Below are positions 24,485-36,192 of a stretch of DNA of 64,000 nucleotides, in pieces. The position numbers and the translations under genes are program-made. Numbering within the stretch: the stretch's first letter is position 1; every line of letters starts with the position of its first letter. The notes beneath the pieces were generated by a model. That model saw only the letters and a program-made list of their open reading frames with translations. It did no database searches and was not told where the DNA came from. The stretch comes from Rotaria macrura (Eukaryota; Rotifera; Eurotatoria; Philodinida; Philodinidae). The stretch spans positions 27,438-91,437 of the forward strand of contig OENT01000624.1 in assembly GCA_900239685.1 (NCBI GenBank). Reading direction: 5' to 3'.

Positions 24485-26327
24485 TTTTTATGGATTTTTA
24501 TCTAAAATAAAGTAAACTTCAATCTTTAACTCGTTAATTCCAAAAATGTTGACTTTTGAATAAGAGAGCGTGTCGAAGCTAATGTCAATAAGAAGTTTTT
24601 GTAAACGAACTAATTCTGACAAATACAAACATTTAACGCTTGTTCATGAGGCTCATCTCGTTCCGCCCTGATAGTCATCATTAAATATACAACAACGTTT
24701 TCATTCCTTAAATAAGTAAAAAGGGCGAAAAATTTTAAAATGAAAAAACAACCTATAAAAATATTGACTTTTTGTTTATTTATATTGATAGTGTTATCTT
24801 AATGTCTTCAGTACATCGCATTGTCGGACAGAGTTAACGAGCACGAAGAATAAATTTTGTATTTTGTATCGAATTTAATTAGACAATTAGAGTGAATTTG
24901 ATAGAAGAAAATATTCGATCATGACCACAAGTTAACACTTACACAATCAGTTTTAAATTAGAAATACATTTTTTTTCACATATATATAAATACATGTATT
25001 CAGTATGTGTTATAGAATGTTCGATCGATTTATATACATAACGAAGTTAGAAAAGAAGATGAAAGACATAGATGTAGCTATATACATGTATATATATATT
25101 TCACCACCCTGGTCACTACTAACTACCTCAAGATATTATCTATTTGTGTATGTATGTGTGTGAAAAGAATGAAAAGAAAAGAGAAAAAACTGTGATGACT
25201 AAAAACTTGATGACAATATAGATATTTATATCGCTTTAGTTTCTCTTTTGTAATTCAGGTGTTGACAACAACTGATATTGGATTTAAATTAAGAAATAGA
25301 TCTAATTTTATTTACTTGAATTTTCATATCTGTTTTTGTGCATATTTTTTCTTTTGATCTATTTTCTTAACAATTCAGATACACATGTACATATATATGA
25401 TTAACAGTTTTTATCATGATGGATTTAAATTTTATAACTATCGTTTTGAATAAATTTATCTTAAAAGATATTCTCATATCTCTATAAAATAATAATAATA
25501 ATTTTAAAAATGACCATATAATCTCTTCAATGTAACTATGTGGTGATAAAAAAAAGTTCGTTATTGAAAAGTAAACGTGTCATCAACTGATAACTCCTGA
25601 AAAATGTCTATCGAACGATGGGTGAACTCATTGGGAGTTTCATCTAGCTGATTTTGATAAATTTCAATATGATCAGATAGAAATCTAAGGCAATTCATAC
25701 CGAGAATAAAAACGAACATTTTTGTAAAATTCGCCATCTACGATATTCAATAGATGAACATGGAAAATATTGTAAGTCTTTTTGTACCATAGTAAAAACT
25801 ATCCTATCGTCTGTAATCGAATCGAAAATATTTATGAAAGTCATGTTGCAGTGTTGAATATGCTCTTTTCTATTTGATAGTAAAGTCACTGGTTTATAGT
25901 TCAAGATACGATTCGAATACTAATGTTCTCATATCGTAATGTCTAAAAAATCAATGTTCGTGTGTCTGCGATCAAATTATACACTTACTACTGTTTTTCA
26001 ACGTCAGCTAATAATGTATTCATTTTCTTAAAAAAAAGAAGAGAAAGCTGAAACTAGCACACTCAATCATAATGATCACTCTTTTCTTTTAGTAAAACGT
26101 TAACATTAATTAAAATGGTTCTACTGTGTATTTTGTAGCATTGTTGTATTAAATAAGACACGAATAAACATCTGTAATGCTCCAATAATCTTGATTCAAT
26201 TCAATAACATCTAGAGCATCTGAAGAACTAAAAATAATTGAAGAACATAAAACATCTGGATTGAAAAAGAATACAAATGTAGATCCGCCTTCTAGCGTAT
26301 CTACCATTCATCGTTTTTGGTTTTTAT
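24485..26327. other. Intergenic, upstream of CDC25; no gene seen
   Basis: AT-rich with TA microsatellites near 25088-25100. The frame at 25695-25904 (-) is short and unsupported. Confidence 0.45.
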
Positions 26328-26530
26328 TAGATAATGCTGCTAATCAGTATGGTTCTTTTAACTCTCTTTTCGGACAATTTAAATGTATGATGATCTGCTC
26401 CCCTACAATAAAAACATAATCCGAATTCTAAACAATTATCTTTCCCTGTTGTATTTAAAAGTGTTGAATAACATTCTTGACATTGACATTGTTTGCTTAG
26501 TTTGAGAATTTGATATTCAAGTATACATCA
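26328..26530 (-). pseudogene. Exon remnant with Cys/His zinc-binding pattern
   Basis: On the minus strand an open block without a start reads LSKQCQCQECYSTLL, then LEFGLCFYCRGADHHTF, ending at TAA 26328-26330. The spacing CxCxxC ... CxxC....HH suggests a small zinc-binding module. No clear flanking exons or start were found, so it is taken as a fragment. Family not identified. Confidence 0.35.
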
Positions 26531-29391
26531 AGTTCCGAGTTTTGCTCTGTCTAAAATTCTTCTAAGCAAATAGTTAGAATGAAAAAGTTTGCCACACGTT
26601 TATATTACGAAACAAATACTTATTTGAATTTATTAAGTTGCATTCAATCAGTTTTGATAATTCACTAAGGGTGACGAATAATATATAACAAAATATAAAG
26701 CATTAAAGAAAATATTGTTGACCAGATCGTGAAAGGCGTCACCCACTAGACCCAACGATAGTTTTTTTATGGGTCGGACGGACTGGGTTGCAAAAACTAG
26801 TTTTCTGGGCTGAGCCAACACAATTATTCCTTTTTTTAATTTTTAATAAACAATATACTACTTTTAACACTAAATAGTATAAAAAATTCAGTTCAGTGGC
26901 TTAAAAAATAAGTAAGTGCCATTTTTGAGATGATGAAACAAACACTCATTTTGAGGTACTTCCAAGTATATTGATTAAAACGGGCATTGCCATCGATTGA
27001 AAATCCACCATTCGGATCCAAAATCACAGCCATTCCATTTATTTCGCTGAAGTGCTTTTCTCAGTCAATGAATTCGTACTACATAAAAAATAAATGTCCA
27101 TTTCATCATGTGACACATCATGCTTTTTGTGTTTTGGTATAAAACGCATGGTTTTTTTAAAATTTCGGGGGTCCCTAAGAGGTAGTACTAGAATACTAAA
27201 GCAGAGCAATCACTTAAAATAGTAACATGTCTCGCCTGTATCAGAGGTCTCAATGGGCTGCACCAAGATAAGGAAAATCAACTCATGGGTTGACAGCCGT
27301 AAACAGGTTCGCTTATGTTTTTTCAGTTTGTCGAAATTCGACCCACTGAAAAATCTGATAAGTAACCTAGTACAATTTATATGTTTTTAATATGAAAGAC
27401 ATAAAACACAAATGGAGAGAATTACACTCTTTTCTCTAAAATATTTTTTTATGTAAGAAGATGTATGACCTAATGAATATTTTAAACATCATCTATTATT
27501 AGTGAAAGGAATTGTTTTATTGAGTGAAAAATACAAAAGTATCAAAACAAAACATTGATAATGTATATGGTCTATTGAATGAATATATATATGTATAAAT
27601 ACGATTTTGCTCGATTGTATGTACGTTCACTAGTAATCGATTTTCTGTTTCAAATTGTAATTACTCTAAGTACTTTTACCGTTTTACTTTCGATGAGTTG
27701 TTGAAGATTTACAATATCTGACATATCAGTATCTATTATTTGGATATATAGTTTAAAGTTACCATTCGAGTTTGAATCTTTAATTGGAATATTTGAATGA
27801 ATATAATCGAGTAGAAAGAATGGAAAAAAAACGGAAAAACAAACACAAAATATTATCCGAATACCATCGTTTTGTTGTTCACATTCATAATGCTGTACCA
27901 TTTTTTACGTTTTAAAAGAAAGGTACAAATTACTTCTATAAAATACTAGCGTTACGCAGAGTTCAGCTTTGAGATGCTAAACACTGCACAGAACGACGAA
28001 TCAGAATCCGTCTCATCATCAACGAAAAAAGTCACTCAAATTGACTTGTAAGGTTGCTGACGGTAGAATCCGAGATTATCAATAAAGTCATCCATTGAGC
28101 AATCCAAAAGAGGATAACGCATTGAAACTCGATTATTTTATTTGTAGTTTCGTTCGATACAGTGTGGACTCACTGCAAGGAGACTTTCGTACTCGCAGAT
28201 TTTGTTTTCCTTAGCATTGCAGCTGCTTTGATCATAAAGATAAACAAATGTTGGATGACAAACCATTTACCAACAACAAGACTCGTATGACTTTATTCAT
28301 GTCATCTAGTATTATTGATAACGAATGTTGATATAGTTTAAGTTAAATAAGTGCTTGTTGTTTATGGATTTCTTTTGTTAATTTATGTAGGTTGTTTTTC
28401 ACTGTTCCTCTATTTTCTTCAGTATGATTATATACTTATCTAAATTCGTCGTGCAAGTAAGCTTTCTAAATTCTCAAATTTAATAGGCATGGTCAATGAG
28501 TATATTTACTACTATCAAATGTTAACTTCGGATGATCATGCATGCATGTTTTCTTTTTAAAAAGGCGCAAACTGAAAATATCTCTAGCAATCACACATAA
28601 TCACATCTTTTGGTTTCTTCAGAAGACGCCTTCATTAACAAAGAGTATAGGAAATTTTCGTTGAATTTTCTTTTATTGAAATAAACTTGGCATAGTGCAT
28701 TGCTGTCATTCTCTGTTTTGAATGTTTTGCAAAGATATGAAGTTGTAAAATGACTGCCTAATGTATAGTATCAGACATGAAAGACGTTCGAAATTGCTGA
28801 AGACCATAGGAGCAGATATTAGATAAGTTACTTGAAATAAAATATCAATCACATAAAATATATTTCTATATCGGTCTACTCTGAATGATTTATTGATGAA
28901 TTTATCATACATGAATAGATGACATCTTTGAAATAGGTTGTGATAATGTGTCATAAACGGTTGAATTATTCTGCAACTAGGATTTTTTTCCAATGTGTAC
29001 TGTCAAGTTTTCTCGTTGACTATACAAATACGAATGTAGTTATCGTCCCATTTGAAAACAGCATCTAATTCCTAATGTTTCCATCAAGATAGCGTTTCAA
29101 TTAAAAGTAAAACGCTGATATTCCCACACCCTATGTCTATACTTATATTTATCGTTCTAACTTTTTGTTTTCAAACAAATCACAAAAAATAGGTTTTGAT
29201 ATTTTAGATGAACGTTTTAATCTGAAAATACAGCTCATACAAAAATATGTATTTGTTTTTCATCAGCTGAGACTCATGAACGACATAATAAGTTAATTTC
29301 CGTATTTCTAAATACGAATGAAATTGGAATCATCTTCTTTTTGACTAGACTACAAAAAAAGAAGAACAAAAAAAACAAAAGAAATTCGTAA
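26531..29391. other. Intergenic stretch; weak coding hints only
   Basis: At 27974-28044 (+) an ATG opens 23 codons (MLNTAQNDESESVSS...) ending at a GTAAGG donor, like a first exon, but no continuation was found. At 27650-27901 (-) an 83-codon frame lacks motifs. A GC-richer patch with GGGTC/GACCC words lies at 26735-26825. No other features seen. Confidence 0.35.
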
Positions 29392-30504
29392 TCACATCAT
29401 TGGCAAAGGTACACATTGTAAAGCTGTAGGTTGTGTTATCAAATATTGGCCAGGAGTCGCAATCACACAAGATGATTGACACGCATCAAAATTAATAACA
29501 GGTGCACATGCATCTATCATCGGTAAAGATGATGCACTATTGTAGACTATTGGTGCTTGTTGCATGGCTGTGGATGCTAACGGTACAATAGTTAGTCCAC
29601 TATTTGGGGCAAACTGTGTTGCTGCTTGTTGCTGCTGTGCAAATAGTACTGGCTGAGAAGGAATACTAGAGCCTACACCACTTGCTCGTAATTGTCCAGT
29701 CAATATATCAGGCATTGGGTTATCATATAAATTAATCTCTGGTTCTATCTGATTTCCTTTCAATACATCTTTAAATGCACCAATAAATTCTGGAAAGTCA
29801 ATATAGCCATCGTGATTTCGGTCGATTGTAATAAACATATTTTCAATAGCACGATCAACATGATCATTGTTAGCCTCGAGAAGAACATCGCGTAATAATT
29901 GACGAAAAATAGTACGATCCATTTTAGTTGTACCACCACGTGTTAAATTCATGAATTCTCGATGAAGGAGTGCGACATCACCAGGACTTAAGCCAGCGAT
30001 ATTAGCAACAGCTGCAAAGTCAGTATCTCTATAACCTCCAGCACCACCCATTGGTGATTGTTGAGATGGATATGGATGTTTTCCAGCTAGATGTTGAAAA
30101 AGGGGACTTGGTGGTGGGCTATAGGATGGATATGGACTCATCATAGGAGGAGTACCATAATGTATTGGTGGTGGAGTACCCCCTGGTAGACCATAGCCAC
30201 CATAAGGCATTGGTGGTGGAGTACCCCCCGGTAGACCATAGCCACCATAAGGCATTTGTGGTGCACCGGGCATCGGATAACCACCATAGGGCATCGGTGC
30301 TGCTCCACCACGCTGCATAGTTTGAAGTTGATTATTTAGGTTTGCAATTGTTTGATTTGCTTGCATTAGTTCTCGTTGTGGATCACGGCCCGGCGCTGGT
30401 GCATTTCCGAAACCGGTATTCATTGGAGCAACAGATCGATTCACACCTGTTGAATACGGTGGAATAGGTGTCTGAGGTTTTTTACGAGAACGACCGATGC
30501 CCAT
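29392..30504 (-). CDS. Intronless EF-hand protein with Pro/Gly/Tyr-rich head
   Basis: One uninterrupted 370-residue frame starting at ATG. The N-terminus MGIGRSRKK has Gly2, Ser6 and a basic cluster, the usual N-myristoylation context. Residues 41-65 could form a short coiled coil. Residues 70-135 are repeats of MPYGGYGLPGGTPPP type, two of them consecutive and nearly identical. Residues 160-250 are a calcium-sensor-like helical region with one canonical EF-hand loop, DRNHDGYIDFPE (228-239, all five ligand positions filled), and a degenerate partner before it. The C-terminal 110 residues are Gln/Ala/Pro-rich. The layout recalls penta-EF or neuronal calcium sensor proteins with disordered heads, but I assign no orthologue. 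Likely a membrane-tethered calcium sensor (inference). Absence of introns, unlike its neighbours, suggests retroposition or simple intron loss. Confidence 0.88.
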   Translation of the reverse strand: MGIGRSRKKPQTPIPPYSTGVNRSVAPMNTGFGNAPAPGRDPQRELMQANQTIANLNNQLQTMQRGGAAPMPYGGYPMPGAPQMPYGGYGLPGGTPPPMPYGGYGLPGGTPPPIHYGTPPMMSPYPSYSPPPSPLFQHLAGKHPYPSQQSPMGGAGGYRDTDFAAVANIAGLSPGDVALLHREFMNLTRGGTTKMDRTIFRQLLRDVLLEANNDHVDRAIENMFITIDRNHDGYIDFPEFIGAFKDVLKGNQIEPEINLYDNPMPDILTGQLRASGVGSSIPSQPVLFAQQQQAATQFAPNSGLTIVPLASTAMQQAPIVYNSASSLPMIDACAPVINFDACQSSCVIATPGQYLITQPTALQCVPLPMM

Positions 30505-31844
30505 GATTCTTGAATTTTTTTCGAATTTCTGCTTAATTAATACTAATGGAGAAGACTAGTACACCTCGCACCCTTCGATACTGCTGATATAACATCATAC
30601 ATAGCAATCCTTAATGTAAGGTAGAAAGAGAAAAAAAATGTTCCGCTTGGAAGCATTCGTCTGCGTCGAGAGAAAAGAGACAAAACGTTTGTCCTTGTTT
30701 TTAATCATCAAGGCTGTGTAAACAGTAAGCGTCTGTTTGTTACCAGAAATAAAAAACATCCCTTTTTCTTTCTATCTATCTATCTCTCTCTCTCTCAATG
30801 CGATTACTATCCATCGAGTATTTTTGTCACTGCGTACTTATTAAACGAAAAGAAACCACCTGATGTGTTTTAAGCTGATTTAGATAGTATTTCTTTTTTT
30901 TTTCTTTGTTTTATTCGAACTTCGTTTTGACAAAAATCGAATAACGAGAAAAAAGTATTATAAAGAACAAGGAAAAAGAAGAGAGTAGAGAAAGGGTTTC
31001 CAAAAGAAAAGAAAACAACAGAAAAAACAAGAAAACGTTATTTGCGAGTGTATATGCATGCGTGTGTGTGCGTACGGGCAATGTGGAACTAGTTGTTCAG
31101 ATAATCTTAAACCATAGAAAAAATTTGGTTCTATGCCAAACACAAGAAAGAAACTCAAGATCATCAGCATCAACAACAACAATCATATTATTAATCACGT
31201 CAAAAAAGTTTCATGTGAGACGCGTGCGAAAAAGAGAGAGAAAAAAGGATTATCGTACACACAAGACCTTGTTTTGTGTTGAACAATAAACAAAAGAGAA
31301 CAAAACTATTGGTTGTAGTTGTGTGTATGTATGATAGAAATACTGTGTTTGTTTGAAGAAAAAAGCAAATGAATTAAAATCATCATCCAAAAACCGGTTT
31401 ACAACAAACAACAATAACAAGTAACGTTCAAGATCTTTTTTGAATGACTGCAGAAAGAAAAGAAAAAACGCAAAAGTAATGAACAGATAGAAATAAGAAA
31501 AGCAACGTCAAAAATATCTGAGATGATGATGCTTCAAAAAATAATATTCAGGAATACAAAAGCGTGTGTTTTTTTTTAATAATAATTCTGCATCATGTAG
31601 AAACAAGAAAAACCAATGATGATAATGAAAATGATGATGATGAAATTGATGATGATGAAATTGATGATGATGATGATGACACGAGAAGAAAAAAGCAAAC
31701 CACACACGTACACACATGCACTAACATTCGTATCTATTTAATGATATAAGTAATAATGATCAAGGACTACGAAACAAAAAGCAGAGTAAGGAAAAACAGA
31801 AAAAAAGAAGAAGAAACTGTACAGTATATATGTGGGCTCTTCCA
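30505..31844. other. Intergenic between EF-hand and hnRNP genes
   Basis: Contains the 5' side of the EF-hand gene and the 3' flank of the RNA-binding gene. A CTAT/CT microsatellite lies at about 30771-30797 and a GAT trinucleotide run at 31617-31679. The small overlapping frames there come from these repeats. Confidence 0.6.
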
Positions 31845-34800
31845 TCAACGACTGTAATTGGATGGAGGTACCGAATCAGACGAGAAATGATCATAACCCG
31901 TTGGTGCTTGATATGCAAATGCACTTGGTGGACCATTCGATGAATCAGCTCCATAATTATATTGATTTGGCGGCGGTCCAGCTGAAGGTGGACCTTGTGA
32001 ACCTTGCGGTTGACTAAAACTCCAACCAGCATAAGAATATTGCGCCGTGTTAGAATTAGCTCCACCAAATGGAGGTTGAGTTTGTGGTGGACCTACAGTT
32101 GCATTTGCTGGATTACCCGATGGACCAGCCGACGGTGTTCGTCCTTGACCATAAGAATTACCTTGTGAAGGAGGAGGAGCAACTTGCCAAGTAGCATTCG
32201 ATCCTGATGCTGATGAAGGACCGTACGAACTATACGAACGTGGATCCGCTAAAGAATAGTGAAAATATGTTTTATGTTAAAAGAAAAAGCAGGTATTAAA
32301 TTAGATGTGCGACGAGCAAAACAAAATTCTTTGTCCGGAGCTTTTTCAAGATATGGTGTACGGATGGGTTTTGTATTGGTTTCCAACGAGTCAGCTTATC
32401 GGCGTAAGATATTGTCAACGATTCGCAAAATAAAGTAGACTACTAATTTAAAAGAGACTTGTAGAATTTTAGAATATGTTTAGGTCGATAAGTACACATA
32501 TTGATGAACTGTAGCATGAAGTGTGATTAAGGTCTGCTTCCTAATCAACAGATAAGCACACTCGTCTACCTGTGTTTGGAGCACATTTGTTTTACTGTTA
32601 TTTCATTTGGTTCTCAAACAATTGAATATGAAAGCAGTAAATTTGTCATAAAAAGACGGCCATGTCACGCAATCTATGATGATGTTTCTATGATTCCATT
32701 TTTCACGACTGTGCAGGAAGAGAGGAAAAAGGAAGGATTTATTTTCTGTTGTATGTTCCCGAACTCGTGTTTAGACCGCCGTTTCTAAATTCTATAATTT
32801 AAATACTAGACGGCTTTAAGCAGCTGAGAATTTTAGTGTCGAGAGCTTTCTCTCGCATGCAATAAATTTAAATTGATTTTAAAAGAACGATTTGAGGTCA
32901 AGTTTTTTTCTAAAGAGCATGAAACCATCGATAGAACATGGTTCAAATTCGATTTTTCTCTTGAGCTCGAGTTTCTTGCAACAAATATTTTAATTTTACA
33001 AACAGAGAAAAGTCACTTAGACTTACGTTTGTACAATAGGAACAATCGTGATACTGTTAGATAGGACTTTGCATTGTCAATGTATTCAAAACTCATGACA
33101 GAAAACAACAATGCACAGGAAAAAAAACTTCTGTAAACCAAATTTTCATAACATGAACCTTGTAGACCTACTACACTCCGTTGAGGCTCTATTTCGATGA
33201 ACTTTGAATGGGGGGGGGGGTTGTTTTACAACAATCGACCACTAGACTGAATTCCTTATTCTCCTTTGTAGTAGTAACTATAACTAAAAGCGAGTAATAA
33301 TGAAGATTTAACAAAGAAGATATGTATTGGTTAATTCAAAGGTGCATTGAAAATCAAGAAACAATAATCAGATCTGTATAAACTAGTAGCTGCAAAACAA
33401 GGAGCATCTGTTCAGTTGGTAGTGATGAATCTTACTGAGAATTTGGACATTGACAGTTTCTAAATCACATCATACTTATAGTAAACTAGTTATATAACAT
33501 AATTGATAAATATCGTTCGCGTGGACAATTGAGAAATAGACTAACAACATTAGATTCATGTTTTATTAATCTATGTTTGTAAATCATAAGAAACTATTGG
33601 ACTTGAATACACAAGTTTTAGGATAGTCGGATATAAATACTGTTGTATTAAACAGAGATGTTTCGAAATCAAAACATTTTTTCTGTTGATGATCTAGAAA
33701 AAGCTTATACAGATGCAATGCATGTGAGTTCTAAAATAACTTCCTAGATTCACGGTTATCTCAGAGTGATATAAACTAGACAATTATTCTCATGAAACCA
33801 TAGAGTCTATTTTCGACAGCAAGAGTTGTCGTTTCTCAGAGGTTTATCTATCTTAGTTTCAGTTTCGGGCGTTTCTAGTTGTGATCTGTGTTTTAATATT
33901 ACCATAATTTGTATTAGGCCACTGTGCTGGACTTATCGGTGACCATGGTTGACCAAGACTCTGATTGTTTGATGGTATTTGTTGTCGATTGGTTTGAGAA
34001 CGACTTTGTCCTTGCGGATTACCTTGCTGATGTTGTTGAGCTGATGAAATTCCGATAGATGATGAACTTAAGTTAAAAACAAAAATATGTTCTTCTTACT
34101 ATTAATAGGACCAAAAAACTCGCTATTTACTTATAAAACGGATAGTGTTGTTGTTGGGCAGCCAGTGCCGCTTGTTGATATTGTAACTGTTGATGAGATG
34201 GCGGTTGTTGTGAACGTTGTTCTAAAAATAAAACAAAAACTCTGTCACATAAAAGACCATGAATATTAAATTTTTTTCATATTTACGTTGTTGATATTGA
34301 AATGGATTTTGATTCAATCCAGGCATACTGTAGTGTGTTAAGGGTGCATGCATAGGATTATTTCCATTATTACTTTGTTGATTATTCTCTGTTGTTTTTG
34401 GGTTTGCTCGTTTACAATCAATTGATTTTCCAGCCAATGTATGACGTGGCTGTTTCAGAACTTCTTCAGCACTTTGTTCATTTTCGAATAGAATGAAACA
34501 AAATGGACGTCGTTTCTGTTTAATTTTATCCATCGGCGCTTCGATTTGAGCGATCTATGCATAGATTTGTAAAAAGTTAGATTTTAATTTAGATGAGACA
34601 AAGATTCTTCAAACAAACTTTTCCGAATTTTAAAAAATATTCTCGTAGTTCTGCATCCGATACTTCCGTATCTAAACCACCAACAAACACTTTACGCGCA
34701 AGTGCTTGATCACGACGATGTGCCGATTTCGTATCAACACGTTTACCCTGAATAATATGTAAATCTTGGGAATACACCTAAAAGATCACAGTAACAATCA

Positions 34801-35603
34801 ATCGATACTAAGAAAACAAAAAAACAACAATCCTAGTGCTCCTATTTACTTTATCTGTTGAGTCTCGATCTTCAAAAAGAACAAAACCAAATCCTTTCGA
34901 TCGGCCTGATTTATCAAATTTAACTGTTGCACTTTCGACATTGCCAAACTTTGCAAAATATTCACACAGATGTTCTACAAGTATGAATGTTAAAAGTGAA
35001 TTCATCGTAGAAATAATCTTCTTACCCATCTTCGTATCAGGACTAAGGCCACCAACAAACACTTTTCGTGTGCTAAAATTCAAGAGATAATCAAGTCTAT
35101 GAAAAAATACTATTTGATGAATTATCAAATTACTTGACGGAATCATTCGTTGCATTATCGACACCTGTATTATTTTGTCGACGTTGCTGTTGTGGTGGTT
35201 GCATCGATGGTCCACTATTGTAATTATTATTTCCATTATAAGACCCATATCTAGTCTGTTGTTGCGGTGGTAGCATGGGTCTCATTGGTGCACTTGCTGC
35301 ATAACCGTTGCTGTTCATTCCACCATTGTTTAAATATTTAGCTGGTGGACCTGTATAAATTGTTCCTGTTATAGGTGATGCCATTGATTGTTGTTTCATA
35401 GGAAACATTTGCATCGGATTTTCAAATGTATGTCCCATACTATCGGAGTTGTTACGTACAGGTTGAAAAGATGTACCATTATTATTTGTAGTATTATTGT
35501 TGCTTGAGTTTGCATTATTGTTATTCGTTAAATTATTGGATGTTGCTGATGTTGTACCAGCATTAGTTGTCGATGTTTGATCAAGTACATTGCCAGCCGA
35601 CAT
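31845..35603 (-). CDS. Two-RRM hnRNP-like RNA-binding protein
   Basis: Binds RNA through two tandem RRMs and probably acts in splicing, localisation or translation control. Eight exons: 35134-35603, 35026-35072, 34850-34974, 34619-34777, 34287-34554, 34131-34221, 33903-34066 and 31845-32248. They sum to 1728 nt (575 residues). Residues 1-157 are low complexity, rich in Asn, Gln, Gly and Pro. RRM1 starts at RKVFVGGLSPDTK with RNP1 KGFGFVLF. RRM2 starts at RKVFVGGLDTEVSDAEL with RNP1-like RPFCFILF. The C-terminal 250 residues are Gln/Gly/Pro/Ser/Tyr-rich and prion-like. The pairing of RRMs with little linker fits the hnRNP A/B-D (squid, AUF1, DAZAP1) group; which member is not decided. The last intron is 1.65 kb; the others are short. 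The gene is divergent from LRRC56. Confidence 0.94.
33209..33218 (+). repeat. Run of about ten G in the last hnRNP intron
   Basis: A pure G run in otherwise AT-rich intronic DNA; a simple-repeat slippage site. Confidence 0.7.
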
Positions 35604-36192
35604 TATTTTTTTATTATTGAAATATGATGTTTACACAAAAACAAACAAATATGCAAGACTACACAGACACGTGAATAGAAAGATAGATATTAAGTAGAAA
35701 ATAGAGAGATCCAATATAGATAGATAGAAGAAATGAACAAGAAAACGAAAAAAGAAAAAAACAGGATTTTTGAACACACGAAACACACAAGAAAAAAGAA
35801 GAGAAAAAAAAGAAGAAAAAGAGGAAGCGAATTCGCAGGTTTAAAAAAAAACAAGCAAACACATGCGAACCATACGGATTGATCAGAAGAAATAAATAAA
35901 CAAATCAAGATAAACCAATCCTCTACATGCAACATACTTATGCACTAGGCATTGATCATGCAGTTAAATAATGTGCTAACAAGTTGCTAAGCACAAGCAA
36001 TTTAATAGGATATTTTAATGGCTACGAAGAAAGCATTCATTTTCTATTCAATTTTTGTTATGTAGAAAAATAAAAAAATAATTTGATTCTTTTAGGTTAT
36101 GCTTAGGTATAAAAATATGTTTGTTTGTTGTTTCATTTCACTATGTTCGATTCTATTTTTTTCTTGTTAACAATTTTTGAAGAATTTCAAGT
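35604..36192. promoter_or_regulatory. Shared upstream region between divergent hnRNP and LRRC56 genes
   Basis: The two start codons face away from each other across 589 bp, so this stretch should hold both promoters and both leaders. It is purine-rich on the side of the RNA-binding gene (35700-35850), with no clear TATA box I would assign. Confidence 0.55.

Noticed and set aside
31564..31749. Acidic Asp-rich small protein
   Set aside because: Encoded entirely by a GAT microsatellite between genes.
34836..35090. Plus-strand ORF over the hnRNP exons
   Set aside because: Antisense shadow of the RRM1 exons.
35659..35935. Phe/Ser-rich small membrane proteins
   Set aside because: Product of a purine-rich tract in the shared promoter region, read on the minus strand.
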